From positions 62,001 through 126,000 of the forward strand of contig NZ_QICL01000001.1 of NCBI RefSeq assembly GCF_003201355.1: a stretch of 64,000 bases of DNA, given 5' to 3'. The position numbers were made by a program, and so were the translations under genes. Positions 54,690 through 64,000 of this stretch are shown here, one piece after another (position 1 is the stretch's first letter; each line of letters begins with the position of its first letter). A model generated the notes under the pieces. The model was not told the DNA's origin and ran no database searches. It worked only from the letters and a program-made list of their open reading frames with translations. The stretch comes from Indolivaga alginatilytica (GTDB lineage: Bacteria > Bacteroidota > Bacteroidia > Bacteroidales > Dysgonomonadaceae).

Positions 54690-54782
54690 TAAGTAACGTT
54701 TAATATTTAATGCGATGTTTTATCAGTATAACTATCTCTGGTTGTTATGCCTGCCAAAGCAATAAAAAGGTCTGTGACCTTA
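54690..54782 (-). repeat. Dispersed GGTC element, complete copy B
   Basis: TAAGTAACGTTTAATATT at the left, CCAAAGCAATAAAAAGG and GGTCtgtGACCTT at the right. Aligns end to end with copy A (49039-49130). Confidence 0.82.
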
Positions 54783-54823
54783 TAACTGTTTTAGCTACAA
54801 ATACAATAAGAGTACACGCAACT

Positions 54824-56227
54824 TTAGTTTTTTCGTCCAAAATTAAATAATGGAGATTCAGTACGTGCATTATCCATCAGAAGTACAAGTTCACTCAGTT
54901 TCTCGGGTTTAAGAGTTGCCAGATTCTGATCTTCATGAATATCTTTATCCAAATCATACAACTCCAATATAGTTTCGCCTACTATTGGTTGACGGATAAG
55001 TTTCCAATTTCCACTGCGGAGAGCTTCACGTCCATTCATTTCGTGAAATTCCCAATACAAATATTCATGTTGTTTCTGATCAGTAGTCGAAAATAATGTT
55101 GGAAGAAAAGATATTCCATCACCTTTTTCGGGCAAGGTAACATTTGTCAGTTCAGCCAAAGTAGGCATCACATCCCAAAAAGCACTTATATGATCGGTTT
55201 TTACGCCTCCCTTTATTTTAGAGGGAGACCACACAATCATAGGCACACGTATTCCACCCTCATATACATCACGCTTCACGCCTTTTAAAGGACCATAACT
55301 TTTAAAGTAATCGGGATTAGCTCCACCTTCACGGTGAGGGCCATTGTCGCTGGTGAAAATAATGATTGTATTTTTATCCAATCCTAAATCTTTCAACTGG
55401 GCAACAACTTCTCCCACATACATATCGAGCCTCGAAACCATAGCAGCAAAAGAAGCATAAGGTTTTTCACTTGCATAATAACCTGCACTTCCATCATAAG
55501 GAACTTCCTCAAAAGCATTTTCGTACATTTGATAGAGTGAGTCATGAGGTAAATTCAATTCGGCATGTGGCAGTGTATACGTCAGCATAGCGAAAAAGGG
55601 TTTGTCTTTATTCGCTTGTATAAATTGCATGGCTTGTTGATGGATTAAATCCTGAGAATAAACTTTCCTGCCATTATTTTCATTTTCAGAAAGCAGAACA
55701 ATATTATCGTTATGCCACAAATGTTCGGGGTAATATGTGTGAGCTTCGCGTTGGCAGTTATAACCATAGAATTCATCGAATCCCATTTTCGAAGGAACAG
55801 AGGCTGAACCGGGATAGCCTAATCCCCATTTACCAAAGATACCGGTAGCATATCCGGCAGACTTCATTAAAGTACCCAGCGTATAAGTACCTTCCTGCAT
55901 CGGTTGTTGACCTTCGGGTTTGATTTCTTTATTTCCACGTATTTGCGAATGTCCCGTATGCAATCCTGTCATTAGCGAACCTCTCGAAGGTGCACTCACC
56001 GTACAGCCTGCATAATGTTGGGTAAATAACATCCCTTCGCCCGCCAGTTGATCAATATTAGGGGTCTTTATTTTCTCCTGACCATAACATCCGATATCGC
56101 CATATCCCAAATCGTCTGCCAGAATGTATATCACATTCATAGGTGCCTGATCTTTAAGAGTCTCGCTTTTACATGCAGTTTGTACTGACAAAAATGCACT
56201 TGACAGAAACAACAATTGAACTTTCAT
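54824..56227 (-). CDS. Serine-type sulfatase (arylsulfatase family)
   Basis: 467 aa with a lipobox-like VQTAC (Cys19). The metal site is ILADDLGYGDIGCYG. The signature CTVSAPSRGSLMTG supplies Ser78-Ala-Pro-Ser-Arg82, so formylglycine would have to be made from Ser78 by an anaerobic sulfatase-maturating radical SAM enzyme, which is not encoded in this window. Further motifs: TGIFGKWGLG, FFAMLTYTLPHAELNLP, and TSDNGPHREGG. It is probably surface-anchored and removes sulfate from host or algal glycans. Confidence 0.93.
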   Translation of the reverse strand: MKVQLLFLSSAFLSVQTACKSETLKDQAPMNVIYILADDLGYGDIGCYGQEKIKTPNIDQLAGEGMLFTQHYAGCTVSAPSRGSLMTGLHTGHSQIRGNKEIKPEGQQPMQEGTYTLGTLMKSAGYATGIFGKWGLGYPGSASVPSKMGFDEFYGYNCQREAHTYYPEHLWHNDNIVLLSENENNGRKVYSQDLIHQQAMQFIQANKDKPFFAMLTYTLPHAELNLPHDSLYQMYENAFEEVPYDGSAGYYASEKPYASFAAMVSRLDMYVGEVVAQLKDLGLDKNTIIIFTSDNGPHREGGANPDYFKSYGPLKGVKRDVYEGGIRVPMIVWSPSKIKGGVKTDHISAFWDVMPTLAELTNVTLPEKGDGISFLPTLFSTTDQKQHEYLYWEFHEMNGREALRSGNWKLIRQPIVGETILELYDLDKDIHEDQNLATLKPEKLSELVLLMDNARTESPLFNFGRKN

Positions 56228-56282
56228 AGCTTATAATTATATTAGAATTAGGTTATTCATCAGGAAACTATATCAAACACAA

Positions 56283-56325
56283 TTTCTGTTATTGCCATCT
56301 ACTGAGAGAGTAACAATAACAGAAA
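56283..56325 (-). terminator. Hairpin downstream of sufE
   Basis: Arms TTTCTGTTATTG (56283-56294) and CAATAACAGAAA (56314-56325) with a 19-nt loop, 55 nt after the sufE stop. T-run weak on both strands, so the call is moderate. Confidence 0.5.
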
Positions 56326-56380
56326 CTAGTCGGATATTTATCACAGACAGGGCAACTCCCTATCTCTGTAATCTATTCAA

Positions 56381-56812
56381 TTAAGCGTTTTTAGCTTTGA
56401 ATGCCATAGCGTAAAACCTCATTTGCTTTACCATCGACACCAATCCATTCGAACGGGTTGGGGAAAGATGCTCATTCAAGCCTATTTTATTTATGAAATA
56501 CAAATCTGCATTTATAATTTCGTCCGGTGTATGATTAGTCAGAACCCGTATCAATAAGGCTATAATTCCTTTTACAATCACCGCATCACTTTCAGCTTTG
56601 AATGTTACAATACCATTTTCGCATTCAGCTTGTAACCAAACACGGCTTTGACAACCTTCTATCAGGTTTAGTTCTACTTTATACTTTTCGTCTAAAGGTT
56701 CTAATGAATTTCCCAATTCGATCAGGTAGGCATATTTATCCATCCAATCTTCGAATATCGAAAATTCTTCTATTATTTCGTCTTGAATATCGTTTATTTT
56801 TGCTTGATTCAT
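56381..56812 (-). CDS. sufE: SufE-like sulfur acceptor
   Basis: 143 aa. It accepts persulfide sulfur from a SufS cysteine desulfurase for Fe-S cluster assembly. The active-site Cys54 lies in LIEGCQSRVWL. The rest matches the SufE fold (IVTFKAESDAVIVKGIIALLIRVLTNHTPDEI, GLNEHLSPTRSNGLVSMVKQM). The other suf genes are not in the window. It sits between the glutaminyl cyclase gene (50 nt upstream) and the sulfatase, with hairpins after it. Confidence 0.95.
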   Translation of the reverse strand: MNQAKINDIQDEIIEEFSIFEDWMDKYAYLIELGNSLEPLDEKYKVELNLIEGCQSRVWLQAECENGIVTFKAESDAVIVKGIIALLIRVLTNHTPDEIINADLYFINKIGLNEHLSPTRSNGLVSMVKQMRFYAMAFKAKNA

Positions 56813-56862
56813 TTCTATTAATGTACAATGAAATATTAAAAAACAGATAGGTTTTTTAAACC

Positions 56863-57855
56863 TTATTTCTCTTTATAGACTACTTCCAATACTGTCTGTC
56901 CGACAGCCTTAAGCGTCTCTTTACTGATATTGCTCATATCGTCTTTTGTTGTATGGTGATACCATCCAAAACCCGAATCGGTACTCAAATCATATTGAAT
57001 AATATCGATGCTGGGTATGCCTCTATTCTCATTTACAGGCAGATGATCATCAGTAATACCTCCACCGTCTTTATCTACAAAATGTTTTCCGTATCCTAAA
57101 TCACGAGCTGTACCCCATACCTTTTCAACAATGCCTCGGGCATATTGCCTTGATATTGATTCTTTATAAAAAGTAGCATCAGGAGCACCAACCATATCCA
57201 GAAGAATACCAAAACGTGCTTTATATCCGGGCACATGAGGGTTGTTAGACCAATATTCCGAACCCAAACACCATCCTTCTCCTGAGGGAATATCATGAAC
57301 AAAATTAGGTGTACCATAATCCTCGGCATCAAAAAAGATGATATCAACACCTAAATCAGGAGCCTTTTCCTGCAATATACGGGCAACTTCGAGTAAGACT
57401 CCCACTCCACTTGCTCCATCATTAGCACCTAGTACGGGCGTATGATAATTCTTCTCATCAGGATCTTTATCCGAGAAAGGACGTGTATCCCAGTGTGCAA
57501 ATAATAATATACGGTCTGTTTTTTCGGGGTTAAATGCACCTATTATATTGCGTGCATGTAGTATCGTTCCGTCAAAAGCCTTTAAATCTACTTTTTGCTC
57601 AATCACCTTAGCCCCAAACCGCTCCAACTGAGACACCAGATAATCACCACACGCTCTATGAGCTTCGGTGTTAGGCACACGTGGTCCGAAGGCTACTTGT
57701 TTATCCACAAAATAAAAAGCACTGTCCGAATTAAAATCGGGAGATACTTGTTCATAACGTTCCGACACTGTTGTGTTATTTACGGTTTTCTGTCCACACG
57801 AACAAGCCAATAGGCCCACCATAAAACAGGTTAAAGTTACATTTCTAAAAATCAT
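56863..57855 (-). CDS. Glutaminyl-peptide cyclotransferase (M28-like)
   Basis: 330 aa lipoprotein (lipobox LLAC, Cys18). It converts N-terminal Gln to pyroglutamate on exported proteins. The M28 fold has LLFAHWDTRPFSD, the metal residues Asp146 (LGANDGASGVGV) and the acidic pair in FFDAEDYG (177-180), and the late His in WYHHTTKDDMSNIS. Overall it resembles the type II QC of Porphyromonas, which caps secreted proteins after signal cleavage. Aminopeptidase activity is the main alternative, but the single-zinc QC pattern is favoured. Confidence 0.85.
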   Translation of the reverse strand: MIFRNVTLTCFMVGLLACSCGQKTVNNTTVSERYEQVSPDFNSDSAFYFVDKQVAFGPRVPNTEAHRACGDYLVSQLERFGAKVIEQKVDLKAFDGTILHARNIIGAFNPEKTDRILLFAHWDTRPFSDKDPDEKNYHTPVLGANDGASGVGVLLEVARILQEKAPDLGVDIIFFDAEDYGTPNFVHDIPSGEGWCLGSEYWSNNPHVPGYKARFGILLDMVGAPDATFYKESISRQYARGIVEKVWGTARDLGYGKHFVDKDGGGITDDHLPVNENRGIPSIDIIQYDLSTDSGFGWYHHTTKDDMSNISKETLKAVGQTVLEVVYKEK

Positions 57856-57863
57856 AAGTTATA

Positions 57864-57955
57864 TAAGTAACGTAAATATTCATGGTTCCTCATGGGTGAT
57901 ATCTTGATCCTTTTATCTTTACAACAAAAAATCACAAAGGTCTCACACCTTACTT
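57864..57955 (-). repeat. Dispersed GGTC element
   Basis: TAAGTAACGTAAATATT begins 9 nt from the glutaminyl cyclase ATG. TTTACAACAAAAAATC and core AGGTCtcaCACC follow. Confidence 0.66.
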
Positions 57956-57959
57956 TCTT

Positions 57960-58004
57960 ACAAAGATATGTAATGATAGCAATAAATAGGTCTGTAAACC
58001 TCAA
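57960..58004 (-). repeat. Dispersed GGTC element, tandem short copy
   Basis: GCAATAAATAGGTCTGTAAACC, 6 nt from the antiporter stop. It follows another copy in the same orientation. A TATCTTTG -7-like box (57968-57961, minus) lies between them. Confidence 0.55.
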
Positions 58005-58008
58005 TTTA

Positions 58009-59517
58009 TTATTTATGATAACCACCCGACAACCCCATATTCTGATATGTCTGAGTCAAGGTTTCCTCGCTATTCATCATCACCAAAAGCTTATCGCCCA
58101 CATGCAATTCGGTCTTACCCTTTGGTACAAAATATTTGTCATTACGCTTTACCATCACCACCAATGCATCGTCTGGTAAAGGCATATTCATCAATCTATT
58201 TCCATCTTTAACAGCATGCTCCGTAACTTCTATCTCAATGGAAAGAGAGCCTATTTCTTCGGGTAAATCCATGTCGAAGTCGTCATGACGACGGCGTACT
58301 TTAATTGGCCCTAAGAGCCCTAACCATTTTGCCATCTGAGTCAGGAAAGTACCTTGCAATAAAATAGACAATAAGGTTATGAAAAACACTATATTGAAAA
58401 TAAATTGAGCATGTGGTACGCCTGCGGTAAGAGGAAAAATAGCAAAGATAATAGGTACAGCACCTCTTAATCCGACCCATGAAACAAATATTTTATCCTT
58501 AAAACCAACCTTTCGGAAAGGCAGCATACTAATAAAAACACTGACAGGACGTGCTACAAACATCATAAACAAACCGATAAGGAGAGCAGGCACAGCAATA
58601 GGAAGCAACTCTGTTGGGTTTACTAATAATCCCAGAGTTAAGAACATCAGAATCTGGCTCAACCACGATATAGCATCAAACATTTTGAAGGTTGTTCGCT
58701 TCGTAACAAACTTAGAATTACCAATAATCAGCCCTCCTATATATACAGCCAAATAGCCGTTGCCATTCACAAAATGTGTAAATGAAAAGATAAATATACA
58801 AAACGTCAGTACGATAATAGGATAATAAACCTCATTACCAATCTTTATTCTATTGAGAACATATACCGCAAACCGTCCTACAAAATACCCAACAGTAGCT
58901 CCTACAAGTATTTGCATAATTATAGACAGAACTATCATCAGTATATTGGGCTCTCCTCCTGCTTTTATCAACCCTATAAGTGTAATTGTCAGCATATAAG
59001 CCATAGGATCGTTACTACCACTTTCAAATTCGAGAGTTGGTCTCAAGTTATGTTTCAATTGCACATTTTTCGAGCCGAGTATTGCAAATACCGCTGCCGA
59101 ATCGGTAGACGACATCACCGATGCCAGTAATACCGCTGTTAATAGAGAAATACCAACAGACGGTAATAACTCACCACATAACCACCATGCAAACAATCCT
59201 GTAAGAGCTGCAGTAACTACCACACCTACGGTTGCCAGCATTATACTTTGTCCTATGATAGGTTTTATTTCCTTGAATTTGGTGTTTAAACCACCCGAAA
59301 ACAATATGATACAAAGAGCTACAGTACCTATAGCCTCCGCCAAGTATAAATTATCAAAAATAATTCCTACTCCATCAGAACCAAAAATCATGCCTACAGC
59401 AAGAAACAAAACAAGTACCGGAATCCCCAAACGCCCTCCTATTCTACCAACTACTATGCTTATAAAAAGGAGTACCGACAATATCAACAAAACAGTCTCT
59501 AACATTATATGATCCAT
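58009..59517 (-). CDS. Potassium/proton antiporter (NhaP2/CPA1 type) with TrkA-C domain
   Basis: 502 aa. About 12-13 transmembrane helices with the acidic helix patch VLLASVMSSTDSAAVFAILGSKNVQLKHNLRPTLEFESGSNDPMAYML, the CPA1 ion-translocation motif (S-T-D and N-D). The C-terminal cytosolic TrkA-C domain (about 420-490, MPLPDDALVVMVKRNDKYFVPKGKTELHVGDKLLVMM) binds nucleotide ligands. It exports K+ or Na+ in exchange for protons. ATG 59517 overlaps the upstream gene by 13 nt; an alternative ATG at 59505 would give a TAATG junction. Confidence 0.9.
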   Translation of the reverse strand: MDHIMLETVLLILSVLLFISIVVGRIGGRLGIPVLVLFLAVGMIFGSDGVGIIFDNLYLAEAIGTVALCIILFSGGLNTKFKEIKPIIGQSIMLATVGVVVTAALTGLFAWWLCGELLPSVGISLLTAVLLASVMSSTDSAAVFAILGSKNVQLKHNLRPTLEFESGSNDPMAYMLTITLIGLIKAGGEPNILMIVLSIIMQILVGATVGYFVGRFAVYVLNRIKIGNEVYYPIIVLTFCIFIFSFTHFVNGNGYLAVYIGGLIIGNSKFVTKRTTFKMFDAISWLSQILMFLTLGLLVNPTELLPIAVPALLIGLFMMFVARPVSVFISMLPFRKVGFKDKIFVSWVGLRGAVPIIFAIFPLTAGVPHAQFIFNIVFFITLLSILLQGTFLTQMAKWLGLLGPIKVRRRHDDFDMDLPEEIGSLSIEIEVTEHAVKDGNRLMNMPLPDDALVVMVKRNDKYFVPKGKTELHVGDKLLVMMNSEETLTQTYQNMGLSGGYHK

Positions 59518-60413
59518 TTCATTGTTATTTTATCTTCTTTCACTTCTATTTTTGCCATTCCTCCATGTAAAAGCGGATAATTTTCTTTGACATGACCTAC
59601 AGGAAAATCAAAAACAACCGGATAATTATAATCATCAACTGTACTTCTGATCGACTCATAAATGGTAGAACCCATCGCTGTATCTTCGGGGCAATCCGTA
59701 AACTGACCGACTATCAATCCTGATAAGCGACTCAGTATTCCCGACAGTTTCAATTGCCACATCATACGATCTATTTTATAAGGAGCCTCTCCGATATCTT
59801 CTATAAATAGTATTCCGTTTTCAGGAACATCCACATAAGGCGTACCTATCAAGCTACTTAGCACAGCCAGATTTCCACCAAACAATTTCCCCTCCATAAT
59901 GCCTTCCCTGTTTAATAGATGAGAAGTTATTGTATAGTCGGGCATCCCCCGAAATAATGTCTCTTTCAGAAAACAACTTGCGGTATCATTGCTGTCTTCA
60001 CTCAAATGACGAGCCATAGGAGCATGAAGCGAAACTATTCCTTTTTGAAGTAAAGCCAAATGTAAAGCGGTAATATCACTATATCCTACAATCCATTTGG
60101 GATGCTCTTTTATCCCTTCTAAGTTGAGTTTATCCAGCAATTGGACAACTCCATAACCTCCCCGGGAACAAAAAATTAATTTTATATCCTCATCATCCAC
60201 AGCCTCTTGCAAATCAGAAAGCCGTTCTTCTATCGTACCGCCATATCGTCCGTATTGCCCTCTTGCATGAGGAGCAATTTCGACCATTAAGCCCCAACCT
60301 TGTAATACCTGATAAGCACTATCTATATATTGAGAATCTATACTTCCTGAGGGAGATATTATTATTGCTTTGTCAAGTGTATTTAAGAAGGGCGGACATA
60401 TTATTTTCTTCAT
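59505..60413 (-). CDS. LD-carboxypeptidase (S66 family)
   Basis: 302 aa cytosolic serine peptidase (LdcA/MccF-like) that trims tetrapeptide murein stems to tripeptides during recycling. Motifs are FCSRGGYGVVQLLDKL with the nucleophilic Ser, WIVGYSDITALHLALLQKGIVSLHAPMA, GGNLAVLSSLIGTPY, and the late FPVGHVKENYPLLHGG with the catalytic His. The Glu in LFIEDIGEAPYKIDRMMWQL completes the triad. It overlaps the antiporter gene downstream. Confidence 0.92.
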   Translation of the reverse strand: MKKIICPPFLNTLDKAIIISPSGSIDSQYIDSAYQVLQGWGLMVEIAPHARGQYGRYGGTIEERLSDLQEAVDDEDIKLIFCSRGGYGVVQLLDKLNLEGIKEHPKWIVGYSDITALHLALLQKGIVSLHAPMARHLSEDSNDTASCFLKETLFRGMPDYTITSHLLNREGIMEGKLFGGNLAVLSSLIGTPYVDVPENGILFIEDIGEAPYKIDRMMWQLKLSGILSRLSGLIVGQFTDCPEDTAMGSTIYESIRSTVDDYNYPVVFDFPVGHVKENYPLLHGGMAKIEVKEDKITMKWII

Positions 60414-60434
60414 CCTAAAACATTTCCTTTATAA

Positions 60435-60463
60435 CAAATGTAGTAATTATTAAGAAAAACAAA
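60435..60463 (-). promoter_or_regulatory. Promoter of the S66-antiporter operon
   Basis: On the minus strand TTTG (60463-60460), 17 nt, then TACATTTG (60442-60435), 22 nt before the S66 ATG. Confidence 0.6.
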
Positions 60464-60502
60464 TCGAAAAACAATCTTTTTATGAACCGAAACCACACAA
60501 AA

Positions 60503-60535
60503 AAAGGATACAATATATATTGTATCCTTTTCCTA
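60503..60535. terminator. Terminator between gyrB and the S66 promoter
   Basis: Arms AAAGGATACAATA (60503-60515) and TATTGTATCCTTT (60518-60530), two-nt loop, flanked by A and T tracts on either strand. Confidence 0.87.
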
Positions 60536-60556
60536 TTTTATATTATAAGCTATTTC

Positions 60557-62521
<1,965 letters not shown>

Positions 62522-62586
62522 TCATTTAGCTTGCATCTTTCAGGAAGGTTTGAACAGAAGTGCACGAACCCTTCAAAAAAAGCAAA

Positions 62587-62618
62587 CAAATATACAAAAA
62601 ATTACCCTTATAAACAAG
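62587..62618 (-). promoter_or_regulatory. Promoter of gyrB
   Basis: On the minus strand CTTG (62618-62615), 20 nt, TATATTTG (62594-62587), about 72 nt before the ATG. Confidence 0.6.
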
Positions 62619-62675
62619 TCGATTAGCATATCATAATCTCAAAAAAACATAACATAAAAACATTTACATTTCTAC

Positions 62676-62715
62676 AAAAAAACACGCTCGCAATCAACGA
62701 TATGACTACGAGCGT
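62676..62715 (-). terminator. Terminator of the small secreted protein gene
   Basis: Arms ACGCTCG (62684-62690) and CGAGCGT (62709-62715). On the minus strand TGTTTTTTT follows. Confidence 0.75.
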
Positions 62716-62749
62716 ACTCCTCAGACAAAAGTCCGATTTTTATTCTATT

Positions 62750-62962
62750 TTACTTCTTCTTGGCTGTTGAAGAAGATTCTTTCTTGTCAGTTTTTTCTGT
62801 GCAAGTGCCTTTTTTGTCGGCATCTTTCTTCTTTGAGCAGCAAGATTTTGTTTCTTCTGTTTTAGGCTTGTCAGCTTTTGCTGGTTTTGCATCCTGAGCC
62901 ATAACTGCGCTTGAAGCCAACAACGCACAAGACATTACTAATGATAAAGCTATTTTTTTCAT
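62750..62962 (-). CDS. Small secreted Lys/Cys-rich protein
   Basis: 70 aa. A signal peptide (MKKIALSLVMSCALLASSAVMAQ) is followed by a 47-residue mature part with 19 Lys and three Cys (SCCSKKK and GTCTEK). The Lys/Asp/Glu richness suggests a disordered, strongly charged secreted peptide. I recognise no family. It has its own promoter (63013-63020) and terminator, so it is a deliberate single-gene unit and not an artefact. A metal-binding or envelope-charge role is possible but unproven. Confidence 0.72.
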   Translation of the reverse strand: MKKIALSLVMSCALLASSAVMAQDAKPAKADKPKTEETKSCCSKKKDADKKGTCTEKTDKKESSSTAKKK

Positions 62963-63012
62963 AATTCAAAACAATTTAATTGTGTTATACTTTTCTAAAC
63001 ATTAGAAAGACA

Positions 63013-63020
63013 CAAATATA
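63013..63020 (-). promoter_or_regulatory. -7 element of the small secreted protein gene
   Basis: TATATTTG on the minus strand, 51 nt before the ATG, with ATTG 22 nt further upstream. Confidence 0.55.
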
Positions 63021-63134
63021 GTATATATCACAGAAAATGGGTCAATCTGCTCAACTTTTAGTTTAAATTAATCTTTTGGAACATTTCACAACAAAACACC
63101 TCCAACAGATCATAACAGAGGGTTAAACAAATAG

Positions 63135-63166
63135 CAAAAAGGCCAAACTTAAAAGTTCGACCTTTT
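63135..63166 (-). terminator. Terminator of rpsT
   Basis: Arms 63137-63150 and 63153-63166 pair over about 13 bp with two G-U. On the minus strand TTTTTGC follows. Confidence 0.82.
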
Positions 63167-63189
63167 GTATTATTTTCAGATATAATTTC

Positions 63190-63441
63190 TTATAAAGAAT
63201 TCATATAATGAGCAAGCTTAGATTTCAAATTAGCTGCTTTATTCTTATGAATAACATTCTTTTTAGCTAATTTATCAAGCATTGAAGATACAGATGGATA
63301 TAATTTTCTAGCTTCATCTTTATCAGTCAAAGCACGAAACTTTTTCACCGAACTACGAGTTGTTCTAGCCACATATCTATTACGCAGACGTTTTACATCT
63401 GTTTGTCTTATTCTTTTTATCGAAGATTTATGATTTGCCAT
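63190..63441 (-). CDS. rpsT: 30S ribosomal protein S20
   Basis: 83 aa, basic, helical. It has the S20 start [35 protein letters not shown] and the core [29 protein letters not shown]. It binds the 5' domain of 16S rRNA. It lies 43 nt downstream of tRNA-Glu on the same strand and probably shares its promoter. Confidence 0.96.
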   Translation of the reverse strand: MANHKSSIKRIRQTDVKRLRNRYVARTTRSSVKKFRALTDKDEARKLYPSVSSMLDKLAKKNVIHKNKAANLKSKLAHYMNSL

Positions 63442-63483
63442 TTGACTAATCTATTTCCTTGTTTAATTTCTATTTCTTTTTTG

Positions 63484-63555
63484 TAGTCCATAGGGGAGTC
63501 GAACCCCTCTTTCCAGGATGAAAACCTGGCGTCCTAACCGATAGACGAATGGACC
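63484..63555 (-). tRNA. trnE: tRNA-Glu (anticodon TTC)
   Basis: 72 nt. The acceptor stem is GGTCCAT / ATGGACT with discriminator A. The D-arm contains TCTATCGGTTAGGA. The anticodon stem-loop is CCAGG-TTTTCAT-CCTGG with anticodon TTC. The T-arm is GAGGGGTTCGACTCCCCT. There is no encoded CCA (the next bases are CAA). Confidence 0.95.
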
Positions 63556-63610
63556 AATTTGTGAGTTACAGCTTGACTTTTCAAGTGTCGTTATCTCTCG
63601 ATTGCGGATG

Positions 63611-63641
63611 CAAAGGTAGTGGATATTTCTATTCCTGCAAA
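63611..63641 (-). promoter_or_regulatory. Promoter of tRNA-Glu and rpsT
   Basis: On the minus strand TTTG (63641-63638), 19 nt, then TACCTTTG (63618-63611). The tRNA 5' end is about 56 nt downstream of the -7 box. Confidence 0.65.
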
Positions 63642-63727
63642 CATTCTCAATACTTTTTTTCGAAAAAATTAGCCATAAAACCCTAAAATTTTAAGAATCA
63701 AGAACATAAAAGTACATCTTTTTTTCA

Positions 63728-64000
63728 TTATTTCAAAGCCCGATATGCTTTTCCTATATATTCGATCATATCACTAGGCAACATTCCTTGCTGAGATTTT
63801 GACTTTGCTGCTAAATCTCCTGCCAACCCATGTAAATACACTCCCAAAATTGCCGCATTCAGGGGCAAATATTTTTGAGCAAGTAAAGAAGTTATCATTC
63901 CGGTCAACACATCACCACTTCCGCCGGTCGCCATTCCGGGATTTCCGGTCGAATTAAAGTACACCTTTCGTTCAGGTGTTATAATTGCAGAGTATGCACC
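63728..64000 (-). CDS. nnrD: ADP-dependent NAD(P)H-hydrate dehydratase, partial
   Basis: The gene continues past the right edge. Visible are its last 90 or so residues, including ITPERKVYFNSTGNPGMATGGSGDVLTGMITSLLAQKYLPLNAAILGVYLHGLAGDLAAK. The NSTGNPGMATGGSGDVLTG stretch is the nucleotide-binding signature of YjeF C-terminal/Nnr dehydratases. It repairs damaged (hydrated) NADH/NADPH. The fused N-terminal epimerase domain common to Nnr, if present, lies outside the window. Confidence 0.92.
   Translation of the reverse strand, partial: GAYSAIITPERKVYFNSTGNPGMATGGSGDVLTGMITSLLAQKYLPLNAAILGVYLHGLAGDLAAKSKSQQGMLPSDMIEYIGKAYRALK

Noticed and set aside
54541-54823. CRISPR-like array from the paired repeats between the S9 and sulfatase genes
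   Set aside because: Only two copies, in opposite orientation, with no regular spacers; they belong to the dispersed GGTC family.
62740-62928. Alternative-frame 62-codon ORF overlapping the small secreted protein
   Set aside because: The other frame has a clean signal peptide ending MAQ and a matching promoter; this frame does not.

Overview
The window is a typical chromosome segment of a low-GC member of the Bacteroidales. The evidence is a SusC/SusD pair, Bacteroidetes-type promoters (TTTG, about 20 nt, TAnnTTTG), lipoproteins, TonB-CarboxypepD_reg receptors, a menaquinone methyltransferase and the rpsT/tRNA-Glu/gyrB neighbourhood. Protein style and gene content resemble Dysgonomonas/Dysgonomonadaceae, but that is an impression, not a search result. 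There are about 52 protein genes (one cut by the right edge), one tRNA, no rRNA, no CRISPR array and no complete insertion sequence or prophage.

Layout. 0-7.5 kb: pepT, mgsA, menG, a zeta-toxin-like P-loop gene with a small downstream partner, purC, a PhzF-like gene and phoH. 7.6-15.6 kb: a SusD/SusC pair, an MFS efflux pump and a TonB-family protein. 15.8-20.8 kb: hflX, an S24/LexA-like regulator, class II aldolase and rubrerythrin. 21-28 kb: two overlapping DUF3857/transglutaminase-like genes, a membrane protein, and a CreD operon with its winged-helix regulator. 28-37 kb: MerR regulator, M23 peptidase, alaS, an acyltransferase, a MORN-repeat protein, two NlpC/P60-fold secreted enzymes and a GNAT-like protein. 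37-47 kb: parE, purU, a LuxR-type regulator, a HAD phosphatase, a Na+/solute symporter, a NUDIX-type regulator, a GNAT enzyme and a Pif1-like helicase with TPRs. 47-60.4 kb: a run of minus-strand envelope and peptide-processing genes (paired M16 peptidases, a serine hydrolase, an S9 peptidase, a sulfatase, sufE, glutaminyl cyclase, a K+/H+ antiporter and an LD-carboxypeptidase). 60.5-64 kb: gyrB, a small secreted Lys/Cys-rich protein, rpsT, tRNA-Glu and the 3' part of nnrD.

The most striking feature is not a gene. About two dozen copies of a dispersed intergenic element occur in these 64 kb. Each copy has a short palindromic core (AAGGTC-NNN-GACCTT), a T-rich box and a conserved tail (TTTTTATTGCTTTGG), and many also have a distal TAAATAtt...TTACTTA-like box up to about 130 nt away. 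The core usually lies against a gene end, and in at least seven genes the TAA stop codon is the first three bases of the element. Two spacers also hold long hairpins built from heptamer repeats, and one spacer holds a MITE-like element of about 140 bp with a TTA target duplication.

Functionally the genes are mostly housekeeping plus envelope. Several pairs look like an active enzyme beside a catalytically dead paralogue (M16 pair, transglutaminase pair). Two regulators have lost canonical catalytic residues (NUDIX without REUxEE; S24 with Thr in place of the nucleophilic Ser).
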